A DNA stretch of 64,000 nt, from assembly GCF_020382885.2 (NCBI RefSeq), contig NC_058507.1:3547715-3611714 (forward strand). The letters run 5' to 3'. This document shows, piece by piece, positions 27,593-49,324 of the stretch; position 1 is the stretch's first letter; the number at the start of each line of letters is the position of its first letter. The notes under the pieces are model-generated. The model was not told where the DNA came from and made no database searches. It worked only from the letters and a program-made list of their open reading frames with translations. This stretch comes from Scatophagus argus (lineage: Eukaryota; Chordata; Actinopteri; Scatophagidae). Position numbers and translations under genes: made by a program.

Positions 27593-30500
27593 TCAGTCAC
27601 TGTTGTCTGTGCTTGTGCAAGAGAGGGAGGATAGCTGAGGGATCTGTGGGGCAGTTTCAGCCTCTCTGAACCCATCCAGGTCCAAGTTTGAATGAGTGCC
27701 GTTATCCTTATGGGTCTGAGAGTCTGAGTTTTCATTATATGATGTGACAGACATTTGGCTATTGACAAGGCTCAGTCCAGATGCCTCAAAATTTTTATTA
27801 GCACTGTTTGATGAATCGAAGCTGTTACACGATTTAGGTGTCCCATCACAGCTATGTGCACTATCGCCGTTTTGTGACTCTGAGGGACAGAAAGTAACTT
27901 CAAATTCTGCTCCATTAACGTCAGATTGGCCCTCAACTGTGTTCTCAGTCACAGCAATAGGAGTCAATGGCAGAGGTGAGTCCTTGTCACTCTCCTCACC
28001 TTGGCTGTGCATGTTAGAGCAAGTTTTACACAACAACACATGGGATCTAGAAACGTCCCCCGAAGAGCAGCTCGGCAGCGGGCTTACAAATCCAACAAAG
28101 TCCCCGCTGGAGCTGAAACGAAGACCTTGGGCAGCCTCGTTGTGCGGTTCAGCTGGATGGTTTTTATCTTCTGTGCCACAGTTTCCATCCCCAAAATGTT
28201 CTGTCTCCTCCTGCTGCTCGGTGGGATCAGGAGTCGCAGCTTCGCCCTGTGTCTCCTGAGACGTGTCATTGTCAGGGCTCTGATCTTGCTCTCCTGCAGG
28301 CGGATCTGGCCCTGCGTCCCTCTGAGCTGGGGCTGCCGTGGCATCGCTTGAAGCCTGGCTCTGCTCCGGCGGGGTGGGTTGCACCGTTTGGTGACACATG
28401 GGGCAAGTCTCCTGCACGTAGAGCCACTTGCGGAGGCAGTTGCCATGGAAGAAATGTCCGCAGTATGTGATTACTGCAGAGCTCATTTCCTGTCAGAAAA
28501 GACACCAAGACTGTTTGGCTAACTGCAGTAGTACAAGAGGTACTAACACACCTACAACATTGTTACATGTATAAAAAGTCTGGAGTTGCACTCCTAGACT
28601 TCTTTTGCGCAAACATTTGAGCAATTCACTTACATAACTCAATTTATTATAAGGTATATATTGTATACATTATCTCTTATTTCAGTTTTTATTTCATTTA
28701 ACTCGAAACATTCTGTGCTGCTGTAACATGTGAGTTTCCCCAATAAAGGCTCATGTTATCTTAACTTTCTCTTAAAAGGCAACTTAAAAAGCTTCAACAA
28801 CAAGCAAATGGCAGGACTGACATCCTCTCTGCAGCTACTTCCTTAACAGCATACTTAGTCATCATCATCAAGGACAGAAAAAAATAAACAGTCTAAACTG
28901 GTTTTATCAAAAACCACGGCCACAAGCCAAGAATCATAGCTGAGCAGCGCAGAAAGAGGTGGGGCTTAACTGTAAAACAGGAGCAACAAGACTTAAAGGT
29001 ACACACAATCAGGTTTTCTAAGACGTTGGGTTTGTTTGCTCACAGCTTTGCTCATACCTTGAAGTCACCGTGCCACTAACCTGAAAGCAGATGGAACAGA
29101 CGTCATTGTGCTGCTGTAGCTGTTGAGTCGTGGCTCTGGGGAGGGAGTTGATCTTCTTGGCTGCTTCCTGTCTGAGCAGGAAGCTCCTCCAGCCAGACTG
29201 AGCCCGGAGCCAAACGTTAAAATATGAGTGGATGATAATGACAGAGGCGCCCATCCAGCTCCACTCCCCGAACAGCGACTCCCAGGTGCCGTATGCCACC
29301 ACGCAGAGCGCCACCACAAACTCCAGCACCCTGCTGACGGCGTTCACCCAGTAGATCACTTCATCCAGGCTCTCGATCGGGTCGCTACGAAACAGCTCCA
29401 CCATGAAGAGGGAGTAGATCAGCATCGTGCCTGTAACCTGGTCAAACAGTATGCATTTTCCTTTATTAATTAAAAACAAAATACTTTTTCTCTTCATGTT
29501 TAACCTTATTACTATAGGTGATATATGTAGATTTTGTATATTCTAACAGGATATTTTTTTGTTTTAATGGGGGTTTATTGTGTCTGCCACAGTGCCTTTT
29601 ATTGTATATACATGACCAATGTGGGGCACTAATGTCAGGCTTTACGGAACAGCTTAATCCAAAAAACTTGTACAGTACACTGACTGCACACATTCATAAA
29701 AATGTCAACGATGTCAAAGTGATGACACGTGCGCTACATATCCAGTTTCCCTAAACGTTTCACAGGAAAAGACCTACCTGAAGGGAAGTCAGCATGCAGC
29801 TAGAAACCAGTATAAGAAGCCAGAAATCCATGTGGAAGAACTGGGAGATTTTATAAGCCATAAACACTGGGAAAACCAGCAGAAGCAGACACATGCTGAG
29901 GCCACGGAAGTGTTTCCACACACTCCTAGAAGCACAGAAGAAAAAGAAGCCAAAAGAGAACTTTTAAAGAGGTTTGGGCGTAGGAATATCTCGCCACCTG
30001 AAACCCACTGTTGCTGCTGTTACCTGTTGCGGGATGCACCCAGAGCCAGAATAACTGGATCTGTTATTTCGATCATTGACTGCAGGGTTGAAGTCACCAC
30101 GATGAAGAGGATGATGCTGAGGAGGAAGGTGCGCTGCAGGGCCTGCATGTCTAACAGGCCCGTCTGGAGAGCGAGCAGGAGCAGCGTGACGCCCTCCGTC
30201 ACACCTCTGACGAGGGAAGAGTCAAAGTCAAAACAGGGCAATAACGCAGCACTTTGAACTGTATGTGGGTCAATAAACAAACTAACTAACTAAAAAAGCT
30301 CCTGTAGTTTTTGTTTGCACCAAACTGTGCACCAGCTGTTCCACCTTATTCTATTTTTACATTTTACTGAATTAAATGCTGCTCAATTCAGTTCCATCTA
30401 ATCTCTCACAAATGATGCCAAACTTCTTCTTATAAATCCTTTGTAAACAAACAGAATGAAATCAGTGATTACTAGAGCTGTTAGAGTTGACTGACAGAAT

Positions 30501-33500
30501 TAATAAATATATATATTTTTTACAATAAATCAATAATTTAAGTAATTTTCACACATAAATATTTAACATGAATTACTCTTACATGATATTAAACAGAGTA
30601 TCAGCGTTTGTTTGCTCATTTGAAGATGGTATTTTGAAAACTGTGAGGGTGCACTTTTCATAGTTTCATAGTTTTAATCTATTATTTTTATAAACAAAAG
30701 AATTACCAATAAATCAATAAAATAATCAGCAATAATCAAAATAATGCTTGGCTGCAATCCCAATGACTACAGTGACAGTAATGCTGCCAAAAGTGTTGTA
30801 AACAAAGGGAGGGGATTTTCCAAGTAACCTATTCCTGAACTGTTCTTGGAAAACATCTGTTTACTGCCTCTATATGACTCGGGGGCGCCCCAAAGTGGTG
30901 GCCGACGCCATAAGAAAGATGTTATCATCAAAAAGCACAAATACTGAAGAAACAGACACATATTTAACATAAATAATGTGAAAACACTTGGCTTTACAAA
31001 GCTTTCATACTGAGTTTCAGCTCAACTGTTTAGCCGACCGCAAATGTAGTTTTGCTCATTCTCACAACTTTCAAAGCAGACACAGCTAGCAACTTGCTGG
31101 TGAACACAGTGGAGCATTTAGCCACTAAAGAGCGGTTTACTTCCCTCGGGAGTTGGTAGAGACCAAAAACAGAACTAAAACAGAGATAATATCATTATCA
31201 AGTGAACCCAAACACCACTCCAATAGAATGATGATGTTATGTTATGATGATGTTTCACCACATCAGCTTCAAAAGGGATGATATGTTCATCCTTTGGACC
31301 AAGTGGCCAAATATTTGTTACTGCAAGAAACCGCATATACATGATAGTATAAAATACCATACCACTGGGGTAAACTTCTCACCTGTGCATGACGTTCTCG
31401 TTCTGAACAGCTGCATAACCTCCCAGGTAGAACTTGCATAGGTTGAGCAGACCAAGAGCAAGATAGGACACGACGAAGGTCAGACCAAGGAGGGAGTATG
31501 GTGTGGCACAACATTCAGAGACACTGTAGGGTTCAATAAATGATGCAAAGAAATGAACAATACAGGATGTGTGTAACGTCGGGTACAGACACGCACAAAG
31601 GAATAATATGTACAGTTCACATAATCACATCACACCTTGTGAGCAGGAAGAACATGATTCCCTGATGGCCAGCTGAGGCGTTGCCAGACATGGTGTTTGA
31701 GCACAGCTGGAAGATAAACAGAACAAACCAGAAGACACTGAAGAGCACTGGAACGGCAAACTGGTTCCAGAGAGAGATTCCCACTGCCAGAAGTCTGTAC
31801 AACTCGATCACCTGAGGGACAGGAAACCAGGGATGTGATGATGAGTTCAGAAACAGGACATACAGTGAACAAAATGGATAACTTTTAACAAAAAGTAGAG
31901 CGATGTGAGCACAGCACACAACATATTCTTATCATGTGGGGCAGAGAAATACACAACATTAAATGTAAAATGGATTTATTTATGCCTCAAAACCCACAGG
32001 ATCAATGCGTAATTGAAAAGGAACATTTCTAAATAAACAAATTGAGCTGGTAAAATAGGAAAACGAATGAACTATCCTGAAGTGAAACAGTGAAAGTATC
32101 TTAATTCTTCTGTCAAGTTAAAAATCCTCATTGTGACAACATTTCAATGTAAAAACAAAGGATTTCAGAATAAGAGCACCTCCAGCTGCAGCAGCTCGGA
32201 GTAGGCAGCCCTCGCGAGACGATACGGCAGGAAGAGATGTGAGAGGAGGAACACGGTGATGCCCGCTCCGGTCAGACCCATGGAGAACGTGTTGACGGTT
32301 AACAGCGTGGCCTGAGGGACAGCGCAGAGTCTGGCCAGCAGGGGGAGCATATGTGCAGAGAACAACCACACCTTTCTGGTCTTCATCAGGAAGGCACACA
32401 GAGTGCTGAGAATAATCTGACCTGAACAGAAATAACACCGAAACAACTGTGAAGCTGAGGCTTCTCAATGACTAAACACTGTGATCGTGAGTGTGAAATG
32501 TATTTCTCAGAGCTGATGACAAATAACTCGATTATTTTATGACTGATAACATTGTAGCAGTTTATGAAGGGGCTAATTGCAGTATATTTATAGCGAAGCT
32601 CCTTGAAAACCTTCACAGTCAATAAATATGAACTTAATGTGCCATGCATTTAGATGTAAGGTTGGCTTCCAGACTCACTAGTCATTGCAGAGACAAATCT
32701 ATTGAAGGCCAGGGAATCAAGGTACACTGCTCCTTCATACCCGTACTGCAGCTCCTCACGTAAATAATCTCTGTAAAATGATCAGAAAAAGACTGTAATT
32801 ACATATATATAGTACATTGTATCATTGTTTGTTTTTAACAGACACGTGGCTTTAAAAGAACACAACACACACCTGCCTGAGTTGGTGACTCATGCTGCAC
32901 GATGTTCAGAGTTAGGACCAACAGGATTTATTATGTGTTATAGTTCATGAAATTAACTCAGCAATAAATTAATAGATTACCAAACTTTATCCCACTAAAG
33001 TAACACAATTGATGAGCTGACAGCAGATCAAATTTACACATTCTGAAATTATTTTGCACATTTTCCATGCATTTTCTTCTCTTAATTAACTTAGGCATTC
33101 ATCAGTCAGTGATTTCATATCCGTCAGTCATTTCTGTCTCATTAAGTTTTATAAGGTTTACAGAAACAAGCCTGAAGCCTTTAAAAGAAAGCCACAGGTT
33201 GTTTTTCTCTTTGCAAGATAAATAAACAAGCAAGTGAGCAATAAAACAACACAGGCATCAACACATGACACAGACTGTGTCTCCTAAAACTGATCATCAG
33301 GCTGAAGGACAGTGGATACACAGAGGGAGGGTCATTCTGACCGCAGCCCAGCCTTGTCAGGAGAGAAAACTGATCCGAGTGCAATAAATCTAAAAACTCT
33401 AGTAGTAGCAGTAGTAATAGTAACAGGGCTTCTCACTTGGAAATCTGATGCCCCATGTACAGGAGAAGGGCAGCGAGGATATGGAGGTAAAGCGTCACAA

Positions 33501-34449
33501 TGTGTCTCAGTGGCAGAACCAACACCACCACATTTATCAGATGACCTGGAAGGCAAACGGGAAAGCTTGTTTTGTTTCCGGTGTTTGATGAGGCCAAGAG
33601 TGAAGACCACAGACACTCACCCAAAAGTAAAAACACACTAGAAAGGAACACAAGTCGGACTCGTCCAACGTCATCACATCCGCTGTAATAATCTTGGCAA
33701 TGCTGGCATAACTTAATAGGCCGAAACATTAAAATTACACAACTACTGTGTGTTCATCTTTTGTTTTGATAAGGTCATGGATAGGGCTTCAGCTCCAAAT
33801 TATTTTCCAGTTAATCTGCCTGTTATTATTATAATTGTTTGGATTAATAGTTTTGTTAATATAAGAAAGTAGTAAATATACCTGTTTATACTTTCTCACT
33901 GGCCAGGGTGATATCTTCATAAATCCTCTTTATACTCAAAGAGATTCCAATTCCAGTTAAATAAAACAAGCTACAACCAGAATATTTATAACATTTTTGC
34001 CATTTCAGTTGTTTTCCTTCAGGACGTAAAATCCCTCAGCATTAAGACCCACAAAACTCTCAGTGAAACTAAGGCTTCACTTAATGTCTGTCACTCAGGG
34101 GCTGAAAGAGGGTGACCCAACACAGCAACGTAAAGTTTCTTGGCCATGTTGTAAAGAAAGAATCCCCATCACATGAGAGGAAAGCAGAAGTGGACGTGTT
34201 AAAACACACCTGACCTTTTAAAACTGCACAGGGGTACCAATTGTTCCCACAGCTCATTATTTCATCACATGCGTGCTTACCAAGATAGTACATGTTCCAG
34301 ATCACATATTTGTATTTGAAGAGCATGTCTTCATTTTTGGCCTTCAGGTGATCCGTCAGTCCTTCAATGTCACATTTATACAGCAGGTCCAGCACCAGTA
34401 TACTTGGCACCCTGAGGGCAACGTTGGCCAACTCTTCCAGACGAGGCAT
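27593..34449 (-). CDS. rnf145: RING finger protein 145, ER membrane E3 ubiquitin ligase
   Basis: Polytopic ER ubiquitin ligase of the RNF139/RNF145 (TRC8-like) family, linked in mammals to sterol-regulated turnover of SCAP and HMG-CoA reductase. Coding exons in transcript order: 34281-34449, 33437-33545, 32679-32770, 32180-32421, 31636-31811, 31383-31523, 30024-30206, 29778-29925, 29081-29437, 27593-28489. They give 837 aa. Landmarks are VWLFSAHMLPLLARLC, TEGVTLLLLALQTGL, LLSIILFIVV and ALCVVAYGTWESLFGEW, all as in RNF145. The RING-H2 domain spans 534-571: CSIC, C549, H551, H554, C557 and CPMC, with Trp561. The last exon continues about 265 residues beyond the RING in a Ser/Asn/Glu/Gln-rich, apparently disordered tail. 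Human RNF145 is about 663-691 aa, so the tail is much longer here. The motif expected as YLYF reads YLHI at 76-79. Teleosts have rnf145 paralogues; I cannot say a or b. Confidence 0.92.
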
Positions 34450-35080
34450 CTTTGAAACCTTTTTGGTCAGCAGAGAGCTTGTGTGTCACATGCTGTTAGC
34501 TAACAGTTTCATTGCTTTGCTCGTCTTCTTGTCATCTAAAAAAACAAAACACAAAACAAAACACACACACACACGCATAAAAACTAAAGTTAGGCTCTTC
34601 AGGGGCACCCACGGACTCCTCTGGGAGCAGCCAGGCCGTTATTTAGCTGCCAATTCCGGCTTCAGCACCAAATTTTACACATCAATTATCGCGTGAATGC
34701 ATACGCGTACGTTAGACTGTGGATTCAGACCTCACAGCGACAAAACTTTTAATTAGCTAGTGTGTGTAAAGTGACAGTGCGTTCACTTACTTTGCACGGC
34801 GACAAACATCACAGCCGCACAGCCATTTGCTAGCTGCTAAGTGCTGCTGGTTGTTAGCTTTCACAGAGACCACCGACATGTTTTCATAGCACTGCAGGCC
34901 AAATAGCTTGGTTTTTCTGTAACTTCCGCTTGTCAAAGATAGTTCGAAACAGCCGTCATGGAAAAAGTGGAATTAAATGGCTCAAATTAAACGATACGAG
35001 GACGAGTAAAAAGACTTCTAATGCAATGTTATGTTTCCGTTCGCTTGCGTGGCCATTTCCCGTCCCTACGTCACATGGAA
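34450..35080 (-). promoter_or_regulatory. rnf145: rnf145 upstream region
   Basis: Contains an ETS-type site (GCGGAAGT on the minus strand, 34922-34929) and a CRE-like TGACGTA (minus, 35067-35073), with no TATA box. The segment 34535-34580 is an A/CA-rich simple sequence. A 5' UTR exon probably lies here, but its donor cannot be fixed from sequence alone. Confidence 0.35.
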
Positions 35081-38000
35081 ATGCACCAATGAAATTCAGG
35101 TATTCTCGGTTTCAAAATAAAAGTGATGTTTCAGGATACTGCCACTACTACTACCACCATCCCACCACCATCACTTCTACTACTACTACTACAAGCGACT
35201 GGTACTACTATCACTAATGATAATAATATGCATTTATGCAGCACTTTTAGCAAATTATATTCATATTATTCTTTTGCAGTGGCTGGGGTCCCAAGATAAA
35301 TTTGAGTGATTAAAGATATATATAAAAAAGAGAAATAGATATTTCTGCTACATTACATTAATTTCATTTGTTTTGGACACTTCTCTGATTTGACTAGATA
35401 CATCCACCTCTTTAGCCCTCTATAAACCCTTAAAAATAAACCATGAGAAATTACTTTTAGGTAAAACTACTCGCAGCTCATGGCCAAAAGTCAAAGGTCA
35501 AAATGTATGAAGGCGGTATGCTTACGTATATTAATGGATCACAGGCAGAAAAGGTTGGGACCCACTGGTGTAGTAACGTGTGTTTTATAAAGTCAATAAT
35601 AAAGTTATCTTCTAGACCATTTTCATAACTTCATATATTTAAGCATGTTTATCTAACCTTTTGTTCTTCTTCTATCAAAATGTAAAAAGATGGAATAACA
35701 AAGCACAACCAAAATGAAGTTATATGAAACACCATCTTTGATGAAAGTCAGTGGTTCATGCAAAATCCAAATGAATGTATCCAGAATTTTGTAGGATTCC
35801 TGAATATACAGGATTAACACATACGTTTTCTCTCTTTCTTTTTTCTGTTGGTATATCTGGATGTTTGTTGTATCTGTGTGTGCATTCATTTTTCCTACCA
35901 TCATCCGTCCGCTGTCAACATTATGTGTGTTGTCTCCACACAAGCTCTCCCAAACAGAATTTCATCCTGTCTACAAACAAATTATTAAGTTGGATTCCCA
36001 AACAAACAGTAGAAATCACATCGTTTTACTCATGACAGTCTCCTTAGGAATGTGATATTTCTCTACAAAGTTCAGATGGGCTGTTCGAACTGCAGTTTCT
36101 CAGAAAGAGAGATGACTAATATGAAGAGAGTACATTTCCTGATTGTGTGGGTGAGAGGTTGCCTGTCTCCTTTCTCTTCTCATCTGCATATAGAAAGGAA
36201 GACGTTACTCATGTCAGGTAGTTTACGTTTGATTCACCGAAACATAACATCACATAATTTACACTTCTATAAATCTCAAACTTCAGAGGAAAACTGATCA
36301 AGATGATATAATGACCTTAGCAAAACGCTGATGTCCTTAAAAATAAAACCCCTGTGGAAGAAACCCAACAACCCTTACACGTACAGTTTCTAAAAACCAT
36401 TAATTTGCCAAAGACTCGTACAAGAGTTTTAAGCTCTGATCTTAAACTCAATAAAGGCACATGTGCAAAACACTGTAAACATCTCATTGGTGTTTGATGC
36501 CTTCCTGTCACAGTGGACTGAATTTAAAATGTCTTTTTGTGTCTCTTTTTATTTTTTTTAAAGGCACAATCACTCACACTAAACTGGACTGGAGCAGCAG
36601 TTTAAATATTTCCACATAACTTTATGGCAGTGACTTCAGAGTTGAGCAGCAGACTCGGTGCTGAAGAGAAAATCAAACACTCTCAGAATCGGAATCAGAA
36701 TCAGAATATTTTAAGATAAGATAAGATAAGACAAGACAAGACAGAACTTTATTAATCCCAAAGGAAATTCTTGTGCCAGAGATTGCTTAAAAGAGCACAA
36801 GAGTACTTTACTGATCTCTGGGGGAAATTGGGTAGAGAGTATAGCTGAGCCAAACCTGGAAACAGAAATACAGCAGCACCATTACAGCCATCTGGGAACA
36901 AGTTCCATAAAGCTCAGAGAGCGACTCCTTGTTTTCCTTAATTTGTTTCTTTCATTGCAACATCATTAGTTTTAGCAGACACTGACAACCAAATGAGTAA
37001 AGTTCATGACAGTAATACAACACAGATGTGTCGGTTTGCTGACAATCTTAAAATGTGTGGTTTGGATGATGAATACGGAATGATGTGTTCCTTGTAAGTG
37101 TTTGTCACATTTGGAATTAGCTGTTAGTTGTTGCCATAATAAATGTCAGCTTCTCTATAGAGTCCGATAGCTCACCGAAGATGGAGGACAGGAAGACCTC
37201 GATACACATGTATCTGGTTAACAGGGCCTCAAGTCAAGATCTGGGAACACAGCAAGCTGGAGACAACACTGCCTGAGTCACAGAGTACAGGAAGAGGTTT
37301 CCCAGAGACCTGGCACAGCAGAGGGAGGCGGAGGACAACATGAATCATGAATATTAAAGATCGTGTCCACACACAGAGTGCTGAGAGAAGATTTGCAGCT
37401 TTGGGGTGAAATGAAATGGCGGGAGCACGTTGGTATTAACCGGCAGGTCTGACAGCACAGGACAAATACATGATGTGTATTTTCATTCGTGTGTCTTTCA
37501 GAGCTATTATTATGGAGGATTATAGACAAATGCCAACCAAAAATAAGAATTACTCTGCACAGGGAGGATGAAACTTAACACTTAACAAAACTGAAATCGA
37601 AATAAGATTTATCTGGAGAAAGTCTCTGTACCTGATACACAAAAGTAACACTTTTCTGGCCAAAAAGGTCACTGGGATCCTGAGGCATCGTATACTGGCT
37701 GCTGCTCTGACACATTACAACAGTTGGCTGGAACAGCAGCAACAGGATGCACCTGCCAGTCGATATTTGCCTTTTTGAAGTGTGATCTAAAACGTCTAAA
37801 GATCCAAATACTAAGGAAAACCCTTGAAAGAGACCTTGATAATACACCAGTTTAAAGGTTTTCAAAGAGACCTGCTTAGAGGCGAAGGTGCCACATATGA
37901 TAAGCTCACATCTCACAGGTTTTTTTGTGGTGAAACGACTCCTGTATATCAGCTGAGTTATCAGCCTCTAAAAGTGAAAACATGCCATCGTCTAAATTTA

Positions 38001-38630
38001 ACTCTTTTGATCTGTGACCGAGTCATTACCTGTTTTTATCTCCAACTGACTCACAATTTTCTGAAAAACCAAATAGTAGAGCAGAAGTGGTTGTCAAACT
38101 GAGGGAATTGACAGCAGCTGTATAACACACAGCATATGAATGTATGGTAACCAACACGTTTATGAAAAGGCGATTAGATTCATCATCTGCTTAATTAAAT
38201 GATTACATTATGATATAACACAATGGTCAAGTTGTTTTGTTCAGAAATGTGCTCAATAATAAATAAATTCACTTGACTTTGCAAGCATTTTTGTTTGTTT
38301 TTTGCTTTTTCTTCCCAGAACTGGAAGTCTTTCATATTTGCAAAGGCAGTAGCAGACCTACCACAGTGTAAAAGTAATAGAAGCAACAGTCCTGCATTCA
38401 AACATCTAGCTAAATAAATAAAACTTAACGTACCAAAAGTAAAAGTAGGGGCTGCATTGTGTATGTTGGCACATTTCAGAGTATATTATTGGATTAGCAT
38501 TTTATATATATAAGTATTACTTCATCTGCGGGGTAGCTGGCTAGAAATTGCACAAAATGGAAAATATTCAGTAAAAGTACTTGACTAAATGTACTTGGTT
38601 GCATTATATAACAAATGGGTCACTGGTGCA
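35081..38630. other. Intergenic DNA between divergent rnf145 and cpxm1
   Basis: AT-rich DNA with no gene I can support. It holds ACT/ACC-type trinucleotide simple repeats (about 35140-35215), a DR1-like nuclear-receptor site at 35488-35500, and a retroelement tail near 36690-36830. Short open frames lack conserved domains. Confidence 0.55.
36690..36835 (+). repeat. Retroelement-tail repeat (GATAAGACAAGAC...TTTATT)
   Basis: GAATCGGAATCAGAATCAG-like units are followed by AAGATAAGATAAG/ACAAGACAAGAC tandem units, then GAACTTTATTAATCCCAAAG and GAAATTCTTGTGCCAG. This is a well-known teleost interspersed repeat form. Boundaries are approximate. Confidence 0.65.
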
Positions 38631-38635
38631 CACAT

Positions 38636-38643
38636 TATATAAA
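38636..38643 (+). promoter_or_regulatory. cpxm1: TATA box candidate for cpxm1
   Basis: TATATAAA about 200 bases upstream of the cpxm1 start codon, in otherwise GC-poor flanking sequence, followed by a G/A-rich 5' leader. It would place transcription initiation near 38665-38670. Inferred from motif and spacing. Confidence 0.45.
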
Positions 38644-38844
38644 CTGCAATTAGCCTATGTCTTTTATGAATCCCATTTTTTCACTGGACTTCGCCTGGAA
38701 TTTTGGGAGGGAGGGTGAGGAAGGGGAGGTGGGATTGAGGAGAAGGAGGAGGGATGTGGATGGAGGTCTGGCTCCGTCAAATGCACTTAAACTGCTCGGG
38801 GACCTTTTTTCCCCCCCACTCTGCAGTAGCAAACAAAGAGGAAC

Positions 38845-48785
<9,941 letters not shown>

Positions 48786-49318
48786 GGACGGACGGGACGA
48801 GAGGTTGGAGAAGCCTCATAGAATAAGTTCCTTTCAAACAGAGAAAATTCGCCTGTGGGAAGAGTGACGCATTCCTATGAGTAATCACCAACAGGGCTCT
48901 ATTAAAGGGTCAGTTCCCCCAGAATTCAACAGCAACGTGTTCGGGTGTACTGACCCTTTAAGGCAGGTTAAACCATGACAGTCACACTCTCCCAGAAGTA
49001 GACAGGATACTTAAAAAAGCAGGGTTTTTACACAAAAACAAACACACAAACTGAATCCCTTTTAAAATGTTACACAGACGTGGAACTTTTTGAAGGATAC
49101 TGAACGCTGACACATTTATAGACAGGCAATCACTCTAGTAGTTTTGATAAACTGTTTTATTCTGCATTATAGCTGATAATGCTGTAGTGTTTGTGGCTTA
49201 TCTGTATGACGACTGAGTTGAGAATTTAACTGTCAGCTGGTCTGATATGTTGACATGTATTTTCTAACACTGTGTCTGTTATTGTTTGACCAAAGTCCAA
49301 CAGGACCATAAAATCTCT

Positions 49319-49324
49319 AATAAA
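49319..49324 (+). other. cpxm1: Polyadenylation signal of cpxm1
   Basis: AATAAA about 535 bases downstream of the cpxm1 stop codon, the first canonical hexamer on the plus strand after it. It implies a 3' UTR of about 550 bases. Confidence 0.6.
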
